From Bog-756 sp963699345 (GTDB taxonomy: Bacteria > Actinomycetota > Acidimicrobiia > Acidimicrobiales > RAAP-2), in the NCBI GenBank assembly GCA_963699345.1, contig CAVOTL010000005.1, positions 1,054,001-1,118,000 of the forward strand: a stretch of 64,000 bases of DNA. Reading direction: 5' to 3'. Both the position numbers and the translations under genes were made by a program. This document shows, one piece after another, positions 8,873 through 17,617 of this stretch. The notes under the pieces were generated by a model that saw nothing but the letters and a program-made list of their open reading frames with translations, made no database searches and had not been told where the DNA came from. How positions within the stretch are numbered: position 1 is the stretch's first letter; each line of letters starts with the position of its first letter.

Positions 8873-9465
8873 TGGACGCCGTGCAGCTGGTGACCGGTCG
8901 GGCCGTGCCCCTCGACCGCTCGGACGTCGACACCGATCAGATCATCCCGTCGGACTGGCTCAAGCGCGTCGAGCGCACCGGGTTCGGTGCCGGACTGTTC
9001 AGCGAGTGGCGCGACGACCGCGACTTCGTGCTCAACCGCGAGGAGTACGCCGGGGCGACGATCCTGGTGGCGGGCCCCAATTTCGGCACGGGATCGTCCC
9101 GGGAGCACGCGGTGTGGGCGCTCCAGGACTACGGCTTCGCCGCCGTGGTGTCGCCCGGCTTCGGCGACATCTTCCGGAACAACTGCACCAAGGCCGGGCT
9201 CGTACCCGTCCAGGTCGATCCCGCCCTCGGCCGGGCCCTGCTCGACGCCCTGGCGGCCGACCCGTCACTCGAGATCACCATCGACGTACGGCGCGGGACG
9301 ATCGACGCCCCGGCCGCCGGGATCGAGGGGACGTTCCCCCTCGACGAGTTCACCCGGGCCCGGCTGCTGAACGGCTGGGACGACATCGGCCTGACGCTGC
9401 GCCACGAGGACGAGATCACGACCTACGAGGCCGCCCGACCGGCCTGGCTCCCCTCCACCCGCTGA
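8872..9465 (+). CDS. leuD: 3-isopropylmalate dehydratase small subunit
   Basis: This 197-aa swivel-domain subunit forms the isopropylmalate isomerase with LeuC. DVDTDQIIPSDWLKR near residue 19, GPNFGTGSSREHAVWAL near 63 and the FRNNCTKAGL segment near 101 are diagnostic. The ATG overlaps the leuC TGA by one base, indicating translational coupling. It is the last gene of the greA-leuCD run; the next gene is convergent. Confidence 0.96.
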   Translation: MDAVQLVTGRAVPLDRSDVDTDQIIPSDWLKRVERTGFGAGLFSEWRDDRDFVLNREEYAGATILVAGPNFGTGSSREHAVWALQDYGFAAVVSPGFGDIFRNNCTKAGLVPVQVDPALGRALLDALAADPSLEITIDVRRGTIDAPAAGIEGTFPLDEFTRARLLNGWDDIGLTLRHEDEITTYEAARPAWLPSTR

Positions 9466-9507
9466 GCGGGGTCCGCGGGCACGGCCGGGGAAGAGACGGA
9501 GAGCCCG

Positions 9508-9568
9508 CCGGGTCCCCGACGCCGACCACCACGAGGGGCAGGGGGGCAGCCAACGTCGGGGAACCCGG
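9508..9568. other. Long inverted repeat / RNA hairpin downstream of leuD
   Basis: CCGGGTCCCCGACG (508-521) pairs with CGTCGGGGAACCCGG (554-568) with one bulged A, giving a 14-bp stem closed by about 32 bases. There is no T-run. It could end or stabilise the leuCD transcript, or be a binding site. The structure is visible; the role is unknown. Confidence 0.45.
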
Positions 9569-9786
9569 AGGATTATGAGTTGCGGGGCACTCCCCTGCTC
9601 CCGCACCTTCGGACTGGCGCCGCCCCGCCGGGCGGCTGAAACGGACCTGTGGCGTGTCCTTCCGCCGTGCAGGTCGACCATACACGAACCGGTCACGCCG
9701 CACAGGGATTCGTGGCGACCGGGGAGTCGCCGACCCCTCGACCCGTCCGGCCGGGGCTCCACCGGGGCCGCCGCACCCGGGACGCG

Positions 9787-9820
9787 GAGAAGGGGCCCGG
9801 CCGGAGCCGGACCCCTTCTC
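9787..9820. terminator. Hairpin between convergent genes, candidate terminator
   Basis: GAGAAGGGGCCCGGC and GCCGGACCCCTTCTC form a 15-bp stem with one mismatch and a four-base loop. It ends about 43 bases past the stop of the binding-protein gene on the minus strand. No U-run follows, which is common for GC-rich actinobacterial terminators. Confidence 0.55.
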
Positions 9821-9862
9821 CCCAGCTCCCGAGGGGGCTGGTCCTACCGGTCGACCGGACGG

Positions 9863-11236
9863 TCAGCCGTCGGTGACGTTGCAGTAGCCCTGCGTCCCCT
9901 GCGTCACGTTCGGCGTGTAGCCGGGGTCCGTGATGACGGCGTGGTTGGTGCCCTGCACGAAGGTGAAGGCGTTGCCACTCACGTCCAGCGGGAAGAAGCC
10001 CTGGGCGAGGATGTCCGCCTCGATCTCCGAGCGGTAGGTCGCACCGGTGGCCGGGTCGATCTGCGAGGCCGTGTCCGGCTTGCAGAGGAAGCCGTACTCC
10101 GAAGCGAAGTTCAGCGTGGCCTGGCTGGCCGGGAAGCTCGAGGTCGAGTTGAGGTACACGTTGTAGAGGCCACGGGTGATCGGGAAGGTCACACCGCCGC
10201 CGCCACCCGAGCCCTGGATGCTGTTCTGGTTCGGCGAGATGCCGTTGATCTGGCCCAGGGTCACGTAGGAGGCCTTGGGCTTCTGGGCGACACCGAAGCA
10301 CACGGCCTTGGCGGCCGTGCCACCCACCGGAGCCTTACCGGCGACGTTGCAGGTGGTCTCGTACTTGCCGTAGGACATGAAGTAGATGGCCTGGGCGGCA
10401 TCCGCCTGCTGGGAGATGTAGGACATCGAGTTCTCGGCCAGGTTGATGTGGCTCGCCTGCGTACCCGACGACTCGACCGTGGTGCAGCCGGGAGGGGTGC
10501 CCTTGGTGAAGCCCATGGCACCCTGCCACGTCGAGTAGGTACCCGACCCGGTCTGGGCCACGTAGCAGTCGATGTGGTTGGACGTCTTGGCGCCGAGGCA
10601 CTCCCAGTTCATGAGGACCGTGCCGCCACCCTTGACGGAGCAGCTCAGCGTGCCGGCGTAGATCTCCTGCAGCTGGGTCTTGGTGATGTTGACCACCTTG
10701 GCCTGGGGAGTCTTGGCTCCGGCGACCTCGTTGAAGGTCGTCCACGACACACCGTCGGTGGCGTACTCCACGAAATTCTCCGTGGCGTTGTCCGACGAGC
10801 CGGGACCCGACGAGGAACGGGCGTAGCTGATGGCCGGGGTGGTGCTGGGGGTGCCGGCACCGACGAGCAGCAGCTGCGCGCGTCCGTTACCCGAACCGAC
10901 CGGAGGGGCCTGCACGGTGTAGTCGTTGTAGGGGTTCTCCGCAGCGACGTTGTAACCCTGCTCACCCGCGGGCGTACCGGCCGTGAAGCCGTTGGATCCA
11001 CAGCCGAGGCCGAGCGAACCGGTGCCGGTCGTGAGGTCACAGCCGGGCGAGTTGTTGAACAGGTCCCCGAGCTGGACCATCATGGCGTAGGAGGTCTGGG
11101 ACCCGCTACCGACGAGGAGCGACGCCTGGGCGGCAGCACCGGCAGGTGCGGCGAGCGCCAGGGACATCCCCGACACGCCGATGGCTGCGGCGGCGATAGC
11201 CGTCACACCCCGGCGGGTGAACAAGGAACGAAGCAT
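9863..11236 (-). CDS. Secreted PstS-like substrate-binding protein
   Basis: This 457-aa protein starts at ATG 11236 after AGGAG and has a clear signal peptide (MLRSLFTRRG, hydrophobic core, APAGAAA cleavage region). The mature part begins LLVGSGSQTSYAMM, and PPVGSGNGRAQLL near residue 125 resembles the phosphate-loop segments of type II periplasmic binding proteins. VVNITKTQLQEIYAG near 215 is a typical binding-protein stretch. There is no lipobox and no C-terminal membrane segment, so it is probably released or held by other surface proteins. It follows the pst cluster in the same direction after a 341-base gap and has its own ribosome binding site. The ligand is probably phosphate, by context. 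Confidence 0.7.
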   Translation of the reverse strand: MLRSLFTRRGVTAIAAAAIGVSGMSLALAAPAGAAAQASLLVGSGSQTSYAMMVQLGDLFNNSPGCDLTTGTGSLGLGCGSNGFTAGTPAGEQGYNVAAENPYNDYTVQAPPVGSGNGRAQLLLVGAGTPSTTPAISYARSSSGPGSSDNATENFVEYATDGVSWTTFNEVAGAKTPQAKVVNITKTQLQEIYAGTLSCSVKGGGTVLMNWECLGAKTSNHIDCYVAQTGSGTYSTWQGAMGFTKGTPPGCTTVESSGTQASHINLAENSMSYISQQADAAQAIYFMSYGKYETTCNVAGKAPVGGTAAKAVCFGVAQKPKASYVTLGQINGISPNQNSIQGSGGGGGVTFPITRGLYNVYLNSTSSFPASQATLNFASEYGFLCKPDTASQIDPATGATYRSEIEADILAQGFFPLDVSGNAFTFVQGTNHAVITDPGYTPNVTQGTQGYCNVTDG

Positions 11237-11577
11237 TGAGTATCTCCTAGGGTTGATCAGTTGGTCGTGAGGGCACGGAACAACACGAAACCCCGCGTGC
11301 ATCCCTCGTGAACGGACTGTAAGGAAGCCAAGTAACCGCAACGTCACGGATGGGTGCGGTGTGGCTTAACTCTTGGTGACGGCGTTCACCCAATCCCTCT
11401 GGGTCCCCATGCCGCCGCGCACCGTGACCGTCACCTCCGCGCCGACGTCCCCGGGCTCCGGGCCGTCGACGGCCCGGACCGGTCCCGTGCGACGCCCCTG
11501 AACAGGACGTTCGCGTGGAACACCCCACCCGACCGGCGGTCGGTGCCGCGGACCGGCGAGCGCCGCGACGGGGAGCG
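11237..11577. other. Intergenic region upstream of the secreted binding-protein gene
   Basis: About 340 bases between the sortase-fold gene and the binding-protein gene. No gene is visible. It must hold the promoter of the binding-protein gene, including the repeats at 11308-11337. A GTGACGGCGTTCAC inverted repeat at about 11376-11389 could be another regulator site. Confidence 0.4.
11308..11337 (-). promoter_or_regulatory. Possible PhoP-type direct repeats upstream of the binding-protein gene
   Basis: On the minus strand GTTCACG and CCTTACA lie eleven bases apart, with a further GGTTACT thirteen bases away. GTTCACC-like units at 11-base spacing are the form of actinobacterial PHO boxes. Only one unit matches well, so this is tentative. 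Confidence 0.25.
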
Positions 11578-12570
11578 TCAGTACGTCGCCGGGAGGGCCC
11601 GGGCGACCGACTCACAGGCGAACAGACCACACATCACGAGCACCGGGGCCGTGAACAGGTAGACGATCCAGGGACGCCGCCACCGCCACGCGGCGATGGC
11701 CGCCACCACCAGCACGGCGATGGTGATCAGGGACCACAGCACGGCCAGGCCGCCGGCGGCGGCGTCGCCGCTGAGTCCCAGGTCGTAGGACGGGATGGTG
11801 ACGACGGCGTTGGGGATGGCCACCGCGTGGCCCTCCAGGCTCGCCTGCACCACCTGGCGTCCCGTGGGGTACACCTTCGAGTTGGAGGTGATGAGCGTCA
11901 ACCGGTTGTGGATCGACGGCAGGACGACGTCCTGGCTTCCGGCCGCCACCGTGAACACCCGCGTCACCTTGTAGCGGAACGTGCCCGCCCCGTCGACGAC
12001 GGTCACGACGGTCCCGCGCCGGAGGGTGCCGATGGCCCGGAACGGCGCTCCGAAGGTGACCAGTCGCCCGGCGATCACGGAGTTTCCGGGTGACCCCGGC
12101 AGGGCGGTTCCCGCCATCAGCCCGGGACCCTTCATGAGATCGGCGGCACTCGTGCCCTGCACGACGACCTGGTGGACACCGATGGTGGGGATCTTGATCA
12201 CGGCCACGGCCGAGCCTTCGGGGGGCAGGTTGCCGTCGACCAGCTTGAACACCGTCAGCGGCTGCCCGATCAGCGAGTGGGCCAGTTGCTGCTGGTTCCG
12301 GCTGGCGGTCAGGGGCGTGAAGAGGAACAGGTACAGCAGGAACATCACCACCAACCCGCCGATGCCCACCAGGGCGAATCCGGCGAGCCGCCGGTACTCG
12401 ACGTCCGGGATCTGGATGGTGCGGCCCCGGGCGGCCGGCGTCGCCGCCTCGGCCCGGACCCCTTCGTCGGATCCCGATGCTCCGTCGGGCACCCGGTCCG
12501 GCACCCCACTCGGGATGGGCTCGCCGATCCCCGGGCTGTCGGCCGTCACGGTTCCTTGCGACTCGATCAC
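11578..12570 (-). CDS. Sortase-fold membrane protein lacking catalytic Cys and His
   Basis: This 330-aa protein has a disordered N terminus (1-50), a membrane helix (about 63-90), a sortase-like domain (about 115-245) and two C-terminal helices (about 272-318). The domain shows class E/D sortase landmarks: IKIPTIGVHQVVVQGTSAADL, KGPG, TALPGSPGNSVIAG and TFGAPFRAIG. At the catalytic positions the usual AGHR reads AGRL (Arg169 for His) and the usual TC reads TS (Ser229 for Cys). The Arg in PTGRQVV (Arg238) is kept. It is therefore unlikely to be an active transpeptidase. Its GTG overlaps the stop of the 826-aa surface protein (GTGA), so the two are translated together. A scaffold or receptor role is inference. 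Confidence 0.75.
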   Translation of the reverse strand: MIESQGTVTADSPGIGEPIPSGVPDRVPDGASGSDEGVRAEAATPAARGRTIQIPDVEYRRLAGFALVGIGGLVVMFLLYLFLFTPLTASRNQQQLAHSLIGQPLTVFKLVDGNLPPEGSAVAVIKIPTIGVHQVVVQGTSAADLMKGPGLMAGTALPGSPGNSVIAGRLVTFGAPFRAIGTLRRGTVVTVVDGAGTFRYKVTRVFTVAAGSQDVVLPSIHNRLTLITSNSKVYPTGRQVVQASLEGHAVAIPNAVVTIPSYDLGLSGDAAAGGLAVLWSLITIAVLVVAAIAAWRWRRPWIVYLFTAPVLVMCGLFACESVARALPATY

Positions 12571-15047
12571 GATGACTCTTCCCGTCGACGTCGGGCTCCC
12601 GGCCCGAACAGCAGTAGAAGACCTCCGACCAGGCTGGCCAGCGCCAGGATGGCCGCTGCGGGGAGCAGGAGGCGCCCGGCGGTGTCCAACGCCACCAGGA
12701 GTTTGCCGGTCGGCACCGTGGTGGCCACCACGGGGATCTTGTCCGCCGCGTTCCCGGACGACGGTGACGACCCGCCACCGACGTCCGACGAGCCCGTGTC
12801 GGTGAGCGGCAGGGCCGTCCCGGCCGAGTTGTACGAGGAACCCCCGTAGTCGGAGCTGTTGGTGGCTCCCGGGACGGTGGCCGTGGGCATCGTGGTGGTC
12901 GTCGTGGTCGTGGTCGTGGACGTCGCCGTGCCGGCCAGGGCGTGCACCGCGGTCGGGATGGCGGCCATGGCCGTCTGGTACATGTCGTCGGGGAGGCTGG
13001 CGTAGCCGGTCGGGAGCTGGGCCGTGTGGGAGTAGTTCACCAGGTTGGTGAGCAGGTCCTTGATGGCGGTGGCCGTGGCCGCCGGCTGGGGCGTGGACGT
13101 CACCAGTGCGTAGGTGACGTCGGGCATCGGATAGGCCCCGGCGTCGCGGTTGCCGTAGTCGGTCTCATAGGTGCCCGTCGGGCAGGTCAGGCTCACCGTG
13201 GTGCACGGCGTCATGTCGTCGGCGGCCTTCTCGAGGGTGGCGGTGTCCGGGGTGACGAAGGCGCCGGCGGCGTTCTGCACGCTCGCCGCGTTGATGCCGA
13301 GGAAGTCGGCCTCCGAGCTGTCCATCACCGCGAAGCCGATCTCCTGCTGGTTCGAGGACGGGGGCGACGGCAGCGAGCCGCCGCCGTAGGCCCAGCTGCG
13401 CAGCTGCTTGGCCTGGTTCTCGGGAGACTGGGACGGCACGTACTGCGGGGTCGAGCCCCCGAGGGCCGGCAGGCTCGACGTGCCGGTGCAGCTGGTGATC
13501 GGCCAGGTCGGGTCGGACACGTTGGGGGGCGGCCACAGGATCGACGATGTGGGTGCGGTCACCAGGGTCTTGGTGGCGAGGTTGGCGTCGGTCACCTGCT
13601 GGGTCACCGGGGTCGGCGTACCGCCGACGGTCTGGGTGGTGGTCACGCTGAACGGCGTGTTCGGGCTGGAGCAGATGTACGAGGTGGCGTTGAAGCTCGA
13701 CCCGTCGGGAACGCTGGACATGAACGCGCCGATCGTGCTGGGGGTGACGACCCCGGGTGAACTCGGGTTCAGGAGTTCGAAGGCGTTGTACTTCTGGACC
13801 TGGGTCAGATTCGGCTTGCCGTTCTTCTTCGGACACCCGACCAGCAACGCGCACTCGAGCGGCGGCACCAGGAGGTCCGTGCCGACGACCGCCTGTTTGC
13901 CGTTGACCAGCGCGACGGTCCCCTCCGGCGACCCGTACTCGGACGTGATGACGCCGGCCAGCATGTTGGGCGTCACGTTGTAGGACGACAGCGGGAAGTT
14001 GATCGGGCCGACGGACTGGCCGCCGAGGAAGCCGACCTCGGTACCGCTGACGGCGACCGGGATCAGGGAGTAGCCCGTGCCCAGCAGCTGCCCGAGGACG
14101 GCGGGGTCGTCGACGTCGTCCACGAAGGCGACCGGTGAGCCGCCCTGGGCGAAGTTCTGGACCACCTGGGCGACGTTGAGCGTGGTGTTGAGGGCCGTCA
14201 CGCCGTCGGCGGCCGAACAGCTGGCCTGGACGGCGGGGGGCAGGAACTGCTCGAGGCTGTACGAACTGAGCGTCTGGATCTGGGGAGCCGTCGTCGGGCA
14301 GCCGCTGGACCGGGGTCGGAACTTGAGGGGGATGACCGCGCTGTTCTGGGCCGTCACCTCGGGACCGCGTTGTCCGTTCTCCACACCGGTGCCCTGACCC
14401 GCCTCCGTGGTGACGATGATGGCGCACGGGTTGGCCGCGTTGTCACAGAAGAATCCGGGACTGGCCTTGCCGAGGATGGTCTGCGCCGGGAACGGCGCGT
14501 CCCCGTCGCTGTCCGGATTGTAGAAGGCGGGGTAGGAGATCGTCGTCAGGTTTCCCGAAGCCGCATCGGTGGCGATGGGGACCTGGACGGGCACGACGTT
14601 GTTGGTCTCCCACTCACCGGTCAGGCACGCCGGGTCGGCCTGGTTGCCGAGCATCGAGCAGATGGCCACCCGCATGCTCCCGGTGTCGTCGAAATTGGTG
14701 GCCTTGACGAAGAGGTACTGCCCGTCGACGACGTCCGACACCGGGTTCACGTCGGCCGTGGGGCAGTTCTGGGTGGCGGGAGGCGTGCACGGCAGCACCA
14801 CCTGGCAGCCGCCGGATCCGTCGGAGCCGCAGACCGATGCGGCCCCGGCCGTGCTCCCATGGGGCGTCACGCCGGCCGACACGGCCACGATGGAGAGCGA
14901 GCCGAGCACCAGCACCAGCACCAGCCAGGAGCGCAGGGACCGGTTCCGCACCAGCCGGCGACCAGGCCCGCCGTCCGGAGTCGTGCCTTGCCCCTGGTCC
15001 ACGTCTGCTCCTCGTGTCGATGCGATCCGTACGTCCGGTCGGGTCAT
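12567..15047 (-). CDS. Large membrane-anchored surface protein with PstS-like C-terminal half
   Basis: This 826-aa protein starts at ATG 15047 after GGGGAGG. It has an N-terminal signal or anchor helix (about 36-63), a large Ser/Thr/Pro-rich extracellular region, a Thr-rich linker (about 710-725), a C-terminal membrane helix (about 793-814) and a GARRRREESS tail. The stretch around residues 610-705 (AYPMPDVTYALV, LLTNLVNYSHT, PTGYASLPDDM) follows the C-terminal pattern of PstS-type binding proteins. LPLTDTG at about 746-752 recalls a sorting motif but lies about 40 residues before the helix. It sits directly after pstS (one base apart) and overlaps the sortase-fold gene. Its function is unknown; a surface phosphate-capture role is inferred. 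Confidence 0.65.
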   Translation of the reverse strand: MTRPDVRIASTRGADVDQGQGTTPDGGPGRRLVRNRSLRSWLVLVLVLGSLSIVAVSAGVTPHGSTAGAASVCGSDGSGGCQVVLPCTPPATQNCPTADVNPVSDVVDGQYLFVKATNFDDTGSMRVAICSMLGNQADPACLTGEWETNNVVPVQVPIATDAASGNLTTISYPAFYNPDSDGDAPFPAQTILGKASPGFFCDNAANPCAIIVTTEAGQGTGVENGQRGPEVTAQNSAVIPLKFRPRSSGCPTTAPQIQTLSSYSLEQFLPPAVQASCSAADGVTALNTTLNVAQVVQNFAQGGSPVAFVDDVDDPAVLGQLLGTGYSLIPVAVSGTEVGFLGGQSVGPINFPLSSYNVTPNMLAGVITSEYGSPEGTVALVNGKQAVVGTDLLVPPLECALLVGCPKKNGKPNLTQVQKYNAFELLNPSSPGVVTPSTIGAFMSSVPDGSSFNATSYICSSPNTPFSVTTTQTVGGTPTPVTQQVTDANLATKTLVTAPTSSILWPPPNVSDPTWPITSCTGTSSLPALGGSTPQYVPSQSPENQAKQLRSWAYGGGSLPSPPSSNQQEIGFAVMDSSEADFLGINAASVQNAAGAFVTPDTATLEKAADDMTPCTTVSLTCPTGTYETDYGNRDAGAYPMPDVTYALVTSTPQPAATATAIKDLLTNLVNYSHTAQLPTGYASLPDDMYQTAMAAIPTAVHALAGTATSTTTTTTTTTMPTATVPGATNSSDYGGSSYNSAGTALPLTDTGSSDVGGGSSPSSGNAADKIPVVATTVPTGKLLVALDTAGRLLLPAAAILALASLVGGLLLLFGPGARRRREESS

Positions 15048-15048
15048 G

Positions 15049-16776
15049 TCAGGCCTCCCCCGTCGCCTCGCGCCGGCGCTTGATCCGCAACGCGATGAGG
15101 GGGGGTCCGATCAGCAGGGCCACGACCACGAGGGCCCAACCGATGTAGAGCCCGTCCGACGGGCTGATGAGGTCGTTGGTGGCCGCCACCATGGCGTCCG
15201 CCCGCAGGAACCGGTTCGGGCCCCCGACGCCCAGTTTCTGAACGACCTGGCCGTTGACGATCGTGTAGCCGGCCGCGATCTGGGCGGCGGTCAGACCCCG
15301 GGTGCTCGACGATCCGGAGCCGCCCGACGAGGTCGAGCCGCTCCCGGAGCCGCTCGAGCCGGAGCCGGAGCCGCCCGAGGTCCCTGACGCACCCGACGCG
15401 CCCGTCGTCGTGACACCGGTGGTGGTCGTGGACTGCTGGATGCCACCTCCGGCCTGCCCGGGGATGGTCGGCTCGCCGGGGAGCGGGGTCTCCCCGTCCA
15501 CGTAGGGGTTCTTGCAGTTGGCCGCGGTCGCCGGCGGCGGCTGCACGCCGCCGTTCATGCGGCCGATGGCGTCGAAGTCCTCGTTCACCAGGTTGGGTGG
15601 TAGCGGGGAATAGCCGAGCAGGGCCATCTTCTCCTGGCCGGCACAGGCCAGGAAGGCCACGAACTGTCCGAGCTCGGCCCCTTTGTCCGCGGGGAAGGGC
15701 GAGGGGCCGCTCCCTCCGGCACAGGAGCCCAGGGACGGGGTGCACGGGGTCACCAGGTAGCTGTAGGCGGAGAGCGGGTAGGCGTTCCTCAGGGGGTTGA
15801 CGTAGACGCCGGTCAGATCCTGGGTGAGGTCGGCGTGGAGCACCGCCGCCTCCATGGCGGTCGCCACGTTGACGGAGGTGGGCTGGACGGCGTTCCCACT
15901 GAAGTTGATCAGGTTGGCCACCGGGAAGCGGTGGTTGATGGCGTAGGCCGTCTCGACATAGGTGATGGACCCGTTCGAGGTGGCGGCCGCCACGTAGTTG
16001 GCGGCGGCGTCCGAACCCTGCTGCGCCTGGGGGTAGCCGTCGGCGAAGCCCGGGTAGTGGGAGAGGTCCGCACCCTGCTGGGGCGTCGGCCACGAGGCGT
16101 TCGGCTGGCCCGGATTGAGCGACCGGAACGCCGTCTGGGCGGCCACCGTGTCGGCGCCGTCCTGATGGAGCAGGTAGTCCGTGAGCAGGTAGTTCTCCCC
16201 CGAGGCGTCCGACCGGTAGACGGGGGTCAGGTGGAACGACGCGGTGTTCGCCGGCAGGTCGCCGGCCAGCTGGGGGTTGAGGGCGACGATGGCCGGGTCG
16301 TTCCACGACGTGATCTCGCCGAAGAAGATCTTGCCGATGACCGAGGCGTTGAGGTTGAGATTCGTGATGCGCTGGCCGTCGTTGCCGGTCAGGTTGTACA
16401 TGAAGGCGAGGCCACCGGCGACGTCGGGCATGTACTGGTAGGGCTGGGTCGGCACGTTCGTGGCCTGCCCGGAGCTGTAGGGGATGTCGGAGGCACCGAA
16501 GTCGATCTGGTTCAGACCGAAGTCGTTGAGACCCTGGACCGAGGACGACACCTGCCAGTTGATGTTGAGTCCGTAGAGGGTGCTCGACTGGCCCACCCAC
16601 TGCTGGATGGCCACACTGGCGAAGCTCGAGCCGGTCGCCTGCAGGTTCGGGCTCGCCCAGGCGGGCGCGGCGAGCAGCACACTCGTGCCGAGTGCCACCA
16701 CCATCAGCGCCGAACCGACGAGGGCCCGGGCGCGTCGGGACATCCTCGTGCCGGGGGGCTCAGCCGAACTGGCCAT
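15049..16776 (-). CDS. pstS: Phosphate-binding protein PstS with C-terminal membrane anchor
   Basis: This 575-aa protein binds phosphate for the PstCAB transporter. After a signal peptide ending APAWA it begins LQATGSSFASVAIQQW, then DFGASDIPYSSG near residue 90 and RSDASGENYLL near 190, matching the PstS phosphate-binding loops. Family members are usually about 370 aa lipoproteins. Here the binding domain is followed by a Gly/Ser repeat linker (about 455-490) and a C-terminal helix with a RIKRRREATGEA tail, so the anchor is at the C terminus. ATG 16776 is chosen for a GGAGG nine bases upstream; ATGs at 16782, 16800 and 16743 are alternatives. It overlaps the end of pstB. Confidence 0.85.
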   Translation of the reverse strand: MASSAEPPGTRMSRRARALVGSALMVVALGTSVLLAAPAWASPNLQATGSSFASVAIQQWVGQSSTLYGLNINWQVSSSVQGLNDFGLNQIDFGASDIPYSSGQATNVPTQPYQYMPDVAGGLAFMYNLTGNDGQRITNLNLNASVIGKIFFGEITSWNDPAIVALNPQLAGDLPANTASFHLTPVYRSDASGENYLLTDYLLHQDGADTVAAQTAFRSLNPGQPNASWPTPQQGADLSHYPGFADGYPQAQQGSDAAANYVAAATSNGSITYVETAYAINHRFPVANLINFSGNAVQPTSVNVATAMEAAVLHADLTQDLTGVYVNPLRNAYPLSAYSYLVTPCTPSLGSCAGGSGPSPFPADKGAELGQFVAFLACAGQEKMALLGYSPLPPNLVNEDFDAIGRMNGGVQPPPATAANCKNPYVDGETPLPGEPTIPGQAGGGIQQSTTTTGVTTTGASGASGTSGGSGSGSSGSGSGSTSSGGSGSSSTRGLTAAQIAAGYTIVNGQVVQKLGVGGPNRFLRADAMVAATNDLISPSDGLYIGWALVVVALLIGPPLIALRIKRRREATGEA

Positions 16777-17617
16777 TGACATAGTCCTCCGTCCTCGCAT
16801 CCGTGGGGGCCTCGAAGATCGTCGTGGTCCGGCCCGCCTCGATCACCCGGCCGGGCTTGTTCTCCTCGGCGAGGAAGAACGCGCAGTAGTCCGAGACCCG
16901 CTGGGCCTGCTGCATGTTGTGGGTGACGATGACCACGGTCACCTCGTCGGCGATGTCCTTGATGGTGCGCTCGATCCGCAATGTGGAGGTGGGGTCGAGC
17001 GCCGAACACGGCTCGTCCATGAGCAGCACCCGGGGCTTGACGGCCAGGGCGCGTGCGATGCAGAGGCGCTGCTGCTGGCCTCCGGAGAGCGCCCCACCCA
17101 ACTCACCCAGGCGGTCCTTCACCTCGTTCCACAGGCCGGCCTTGACCAACGACTCCTCGATCAGCGCGTCCTTGTCCGGCGGCGATATCCGGGAGAAGCG
17201 CAGGCCGGCGAGCACGTTCTCGGCGATGGTCATGGCCGGGAACGGATTGGGCTTCTGGAACACCATGCCGATGTGCCGCCGCGTCTCCATCGCCCGTTGG
17301 CCCGGGCCGTAGATGTCGAGTCCGTCCAGCTTGACGGTGCCGGCCAGCTGCGCGCCCGGGACCACCTCGTGCATCCGGTTGAGGATCCGCAGGAAGGTCG
17401 ACTTGCCACAGCCCGAGGGGCCGATGAGGGCGGTGACCTTCGACTTCTCCATGGTGAGCGAGACCAGTTCGAGCACCAGACGGCCACCGAACCAGGCACA
17501 GACACCGTCGGCGTCGATCTGTCCGGCCTCGCCCAGGTGGTCACCGGCGGGCGGGCGTCCGAGGGTGCCGGTGGCACTGTCGATCGGCGGGGGCGGGGGG
17601 GTTGCGTAGGTGGTCAT
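16760..17617 (-). CDS. pstB: Phosphate ABC transporter ATP-binding protein
   Basis: This 285-aa ATPase energises phosphate import. Walker A GPSGCGKST (about residue 66), the Q-loop, the signature LSGGQQQR, Walker B VLLMDEPCSALDP and the THN switch histidine are all present. The N terminus carries about 35 extra residues, with a proline run, before the core. The ATG overlaps the pstA stop (ATGA) and its end overlaps the pstS start. Confidence 0.96.
   Translation of the reverse strand: MTTYATPPPPPIDSATGTLGRPPAGDHLGEAGQIDADGVCAWFGGRLVLELVSLTMEKSKVTALIGPSGCGKSTFLRILNRMHEVVPGAQLAGTVKLDGLDIYGPGQRAMETRRHIGMVFQKPNPFPAMTIAENVLAGLRFSRISPPDKDALIEESLVKAGLWNEVKDRLGELGGALSGGQQQRLCIARALAVKPRVLLMDEPCSALDPTSTLRIERTIKDIADEVTVVIVTHNMQQAQRVSDYCAFFLAEENKPGRVIEAGRTTTIFEAPTDARTEDYVNGQFG

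Larger units (their letters stand above)
9466..9862. other. Intergenic region between convergent leuD and a binding-protein gene
   Basis: About 400 bases separate the two stop codons. The region holds two strong inverted repeats (9508-9568 and 9787-9820), listed separately. A frame starting at 9575 after GGAGG continues through the binding-protein gene on the opposite strand, so it is treated as chance. No other gene is convincing. Confidence 0.5.

Noticed and set aside
9575..11239. Plus-strand 554-codon frame preceded by GGAGG
   Set aside because: It runs antisense through the binding-protein gene with low-complexity, domain-free sequence; the GGAGG is probably chance.
12567..12800. Classical LPXTG cell-wall sorting signal on the 826-aa protein
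   Set aside because: The LPLTDTG motif is too far from the helix, and the neighbouring sortase-fold protein lacks its catalytic residues.
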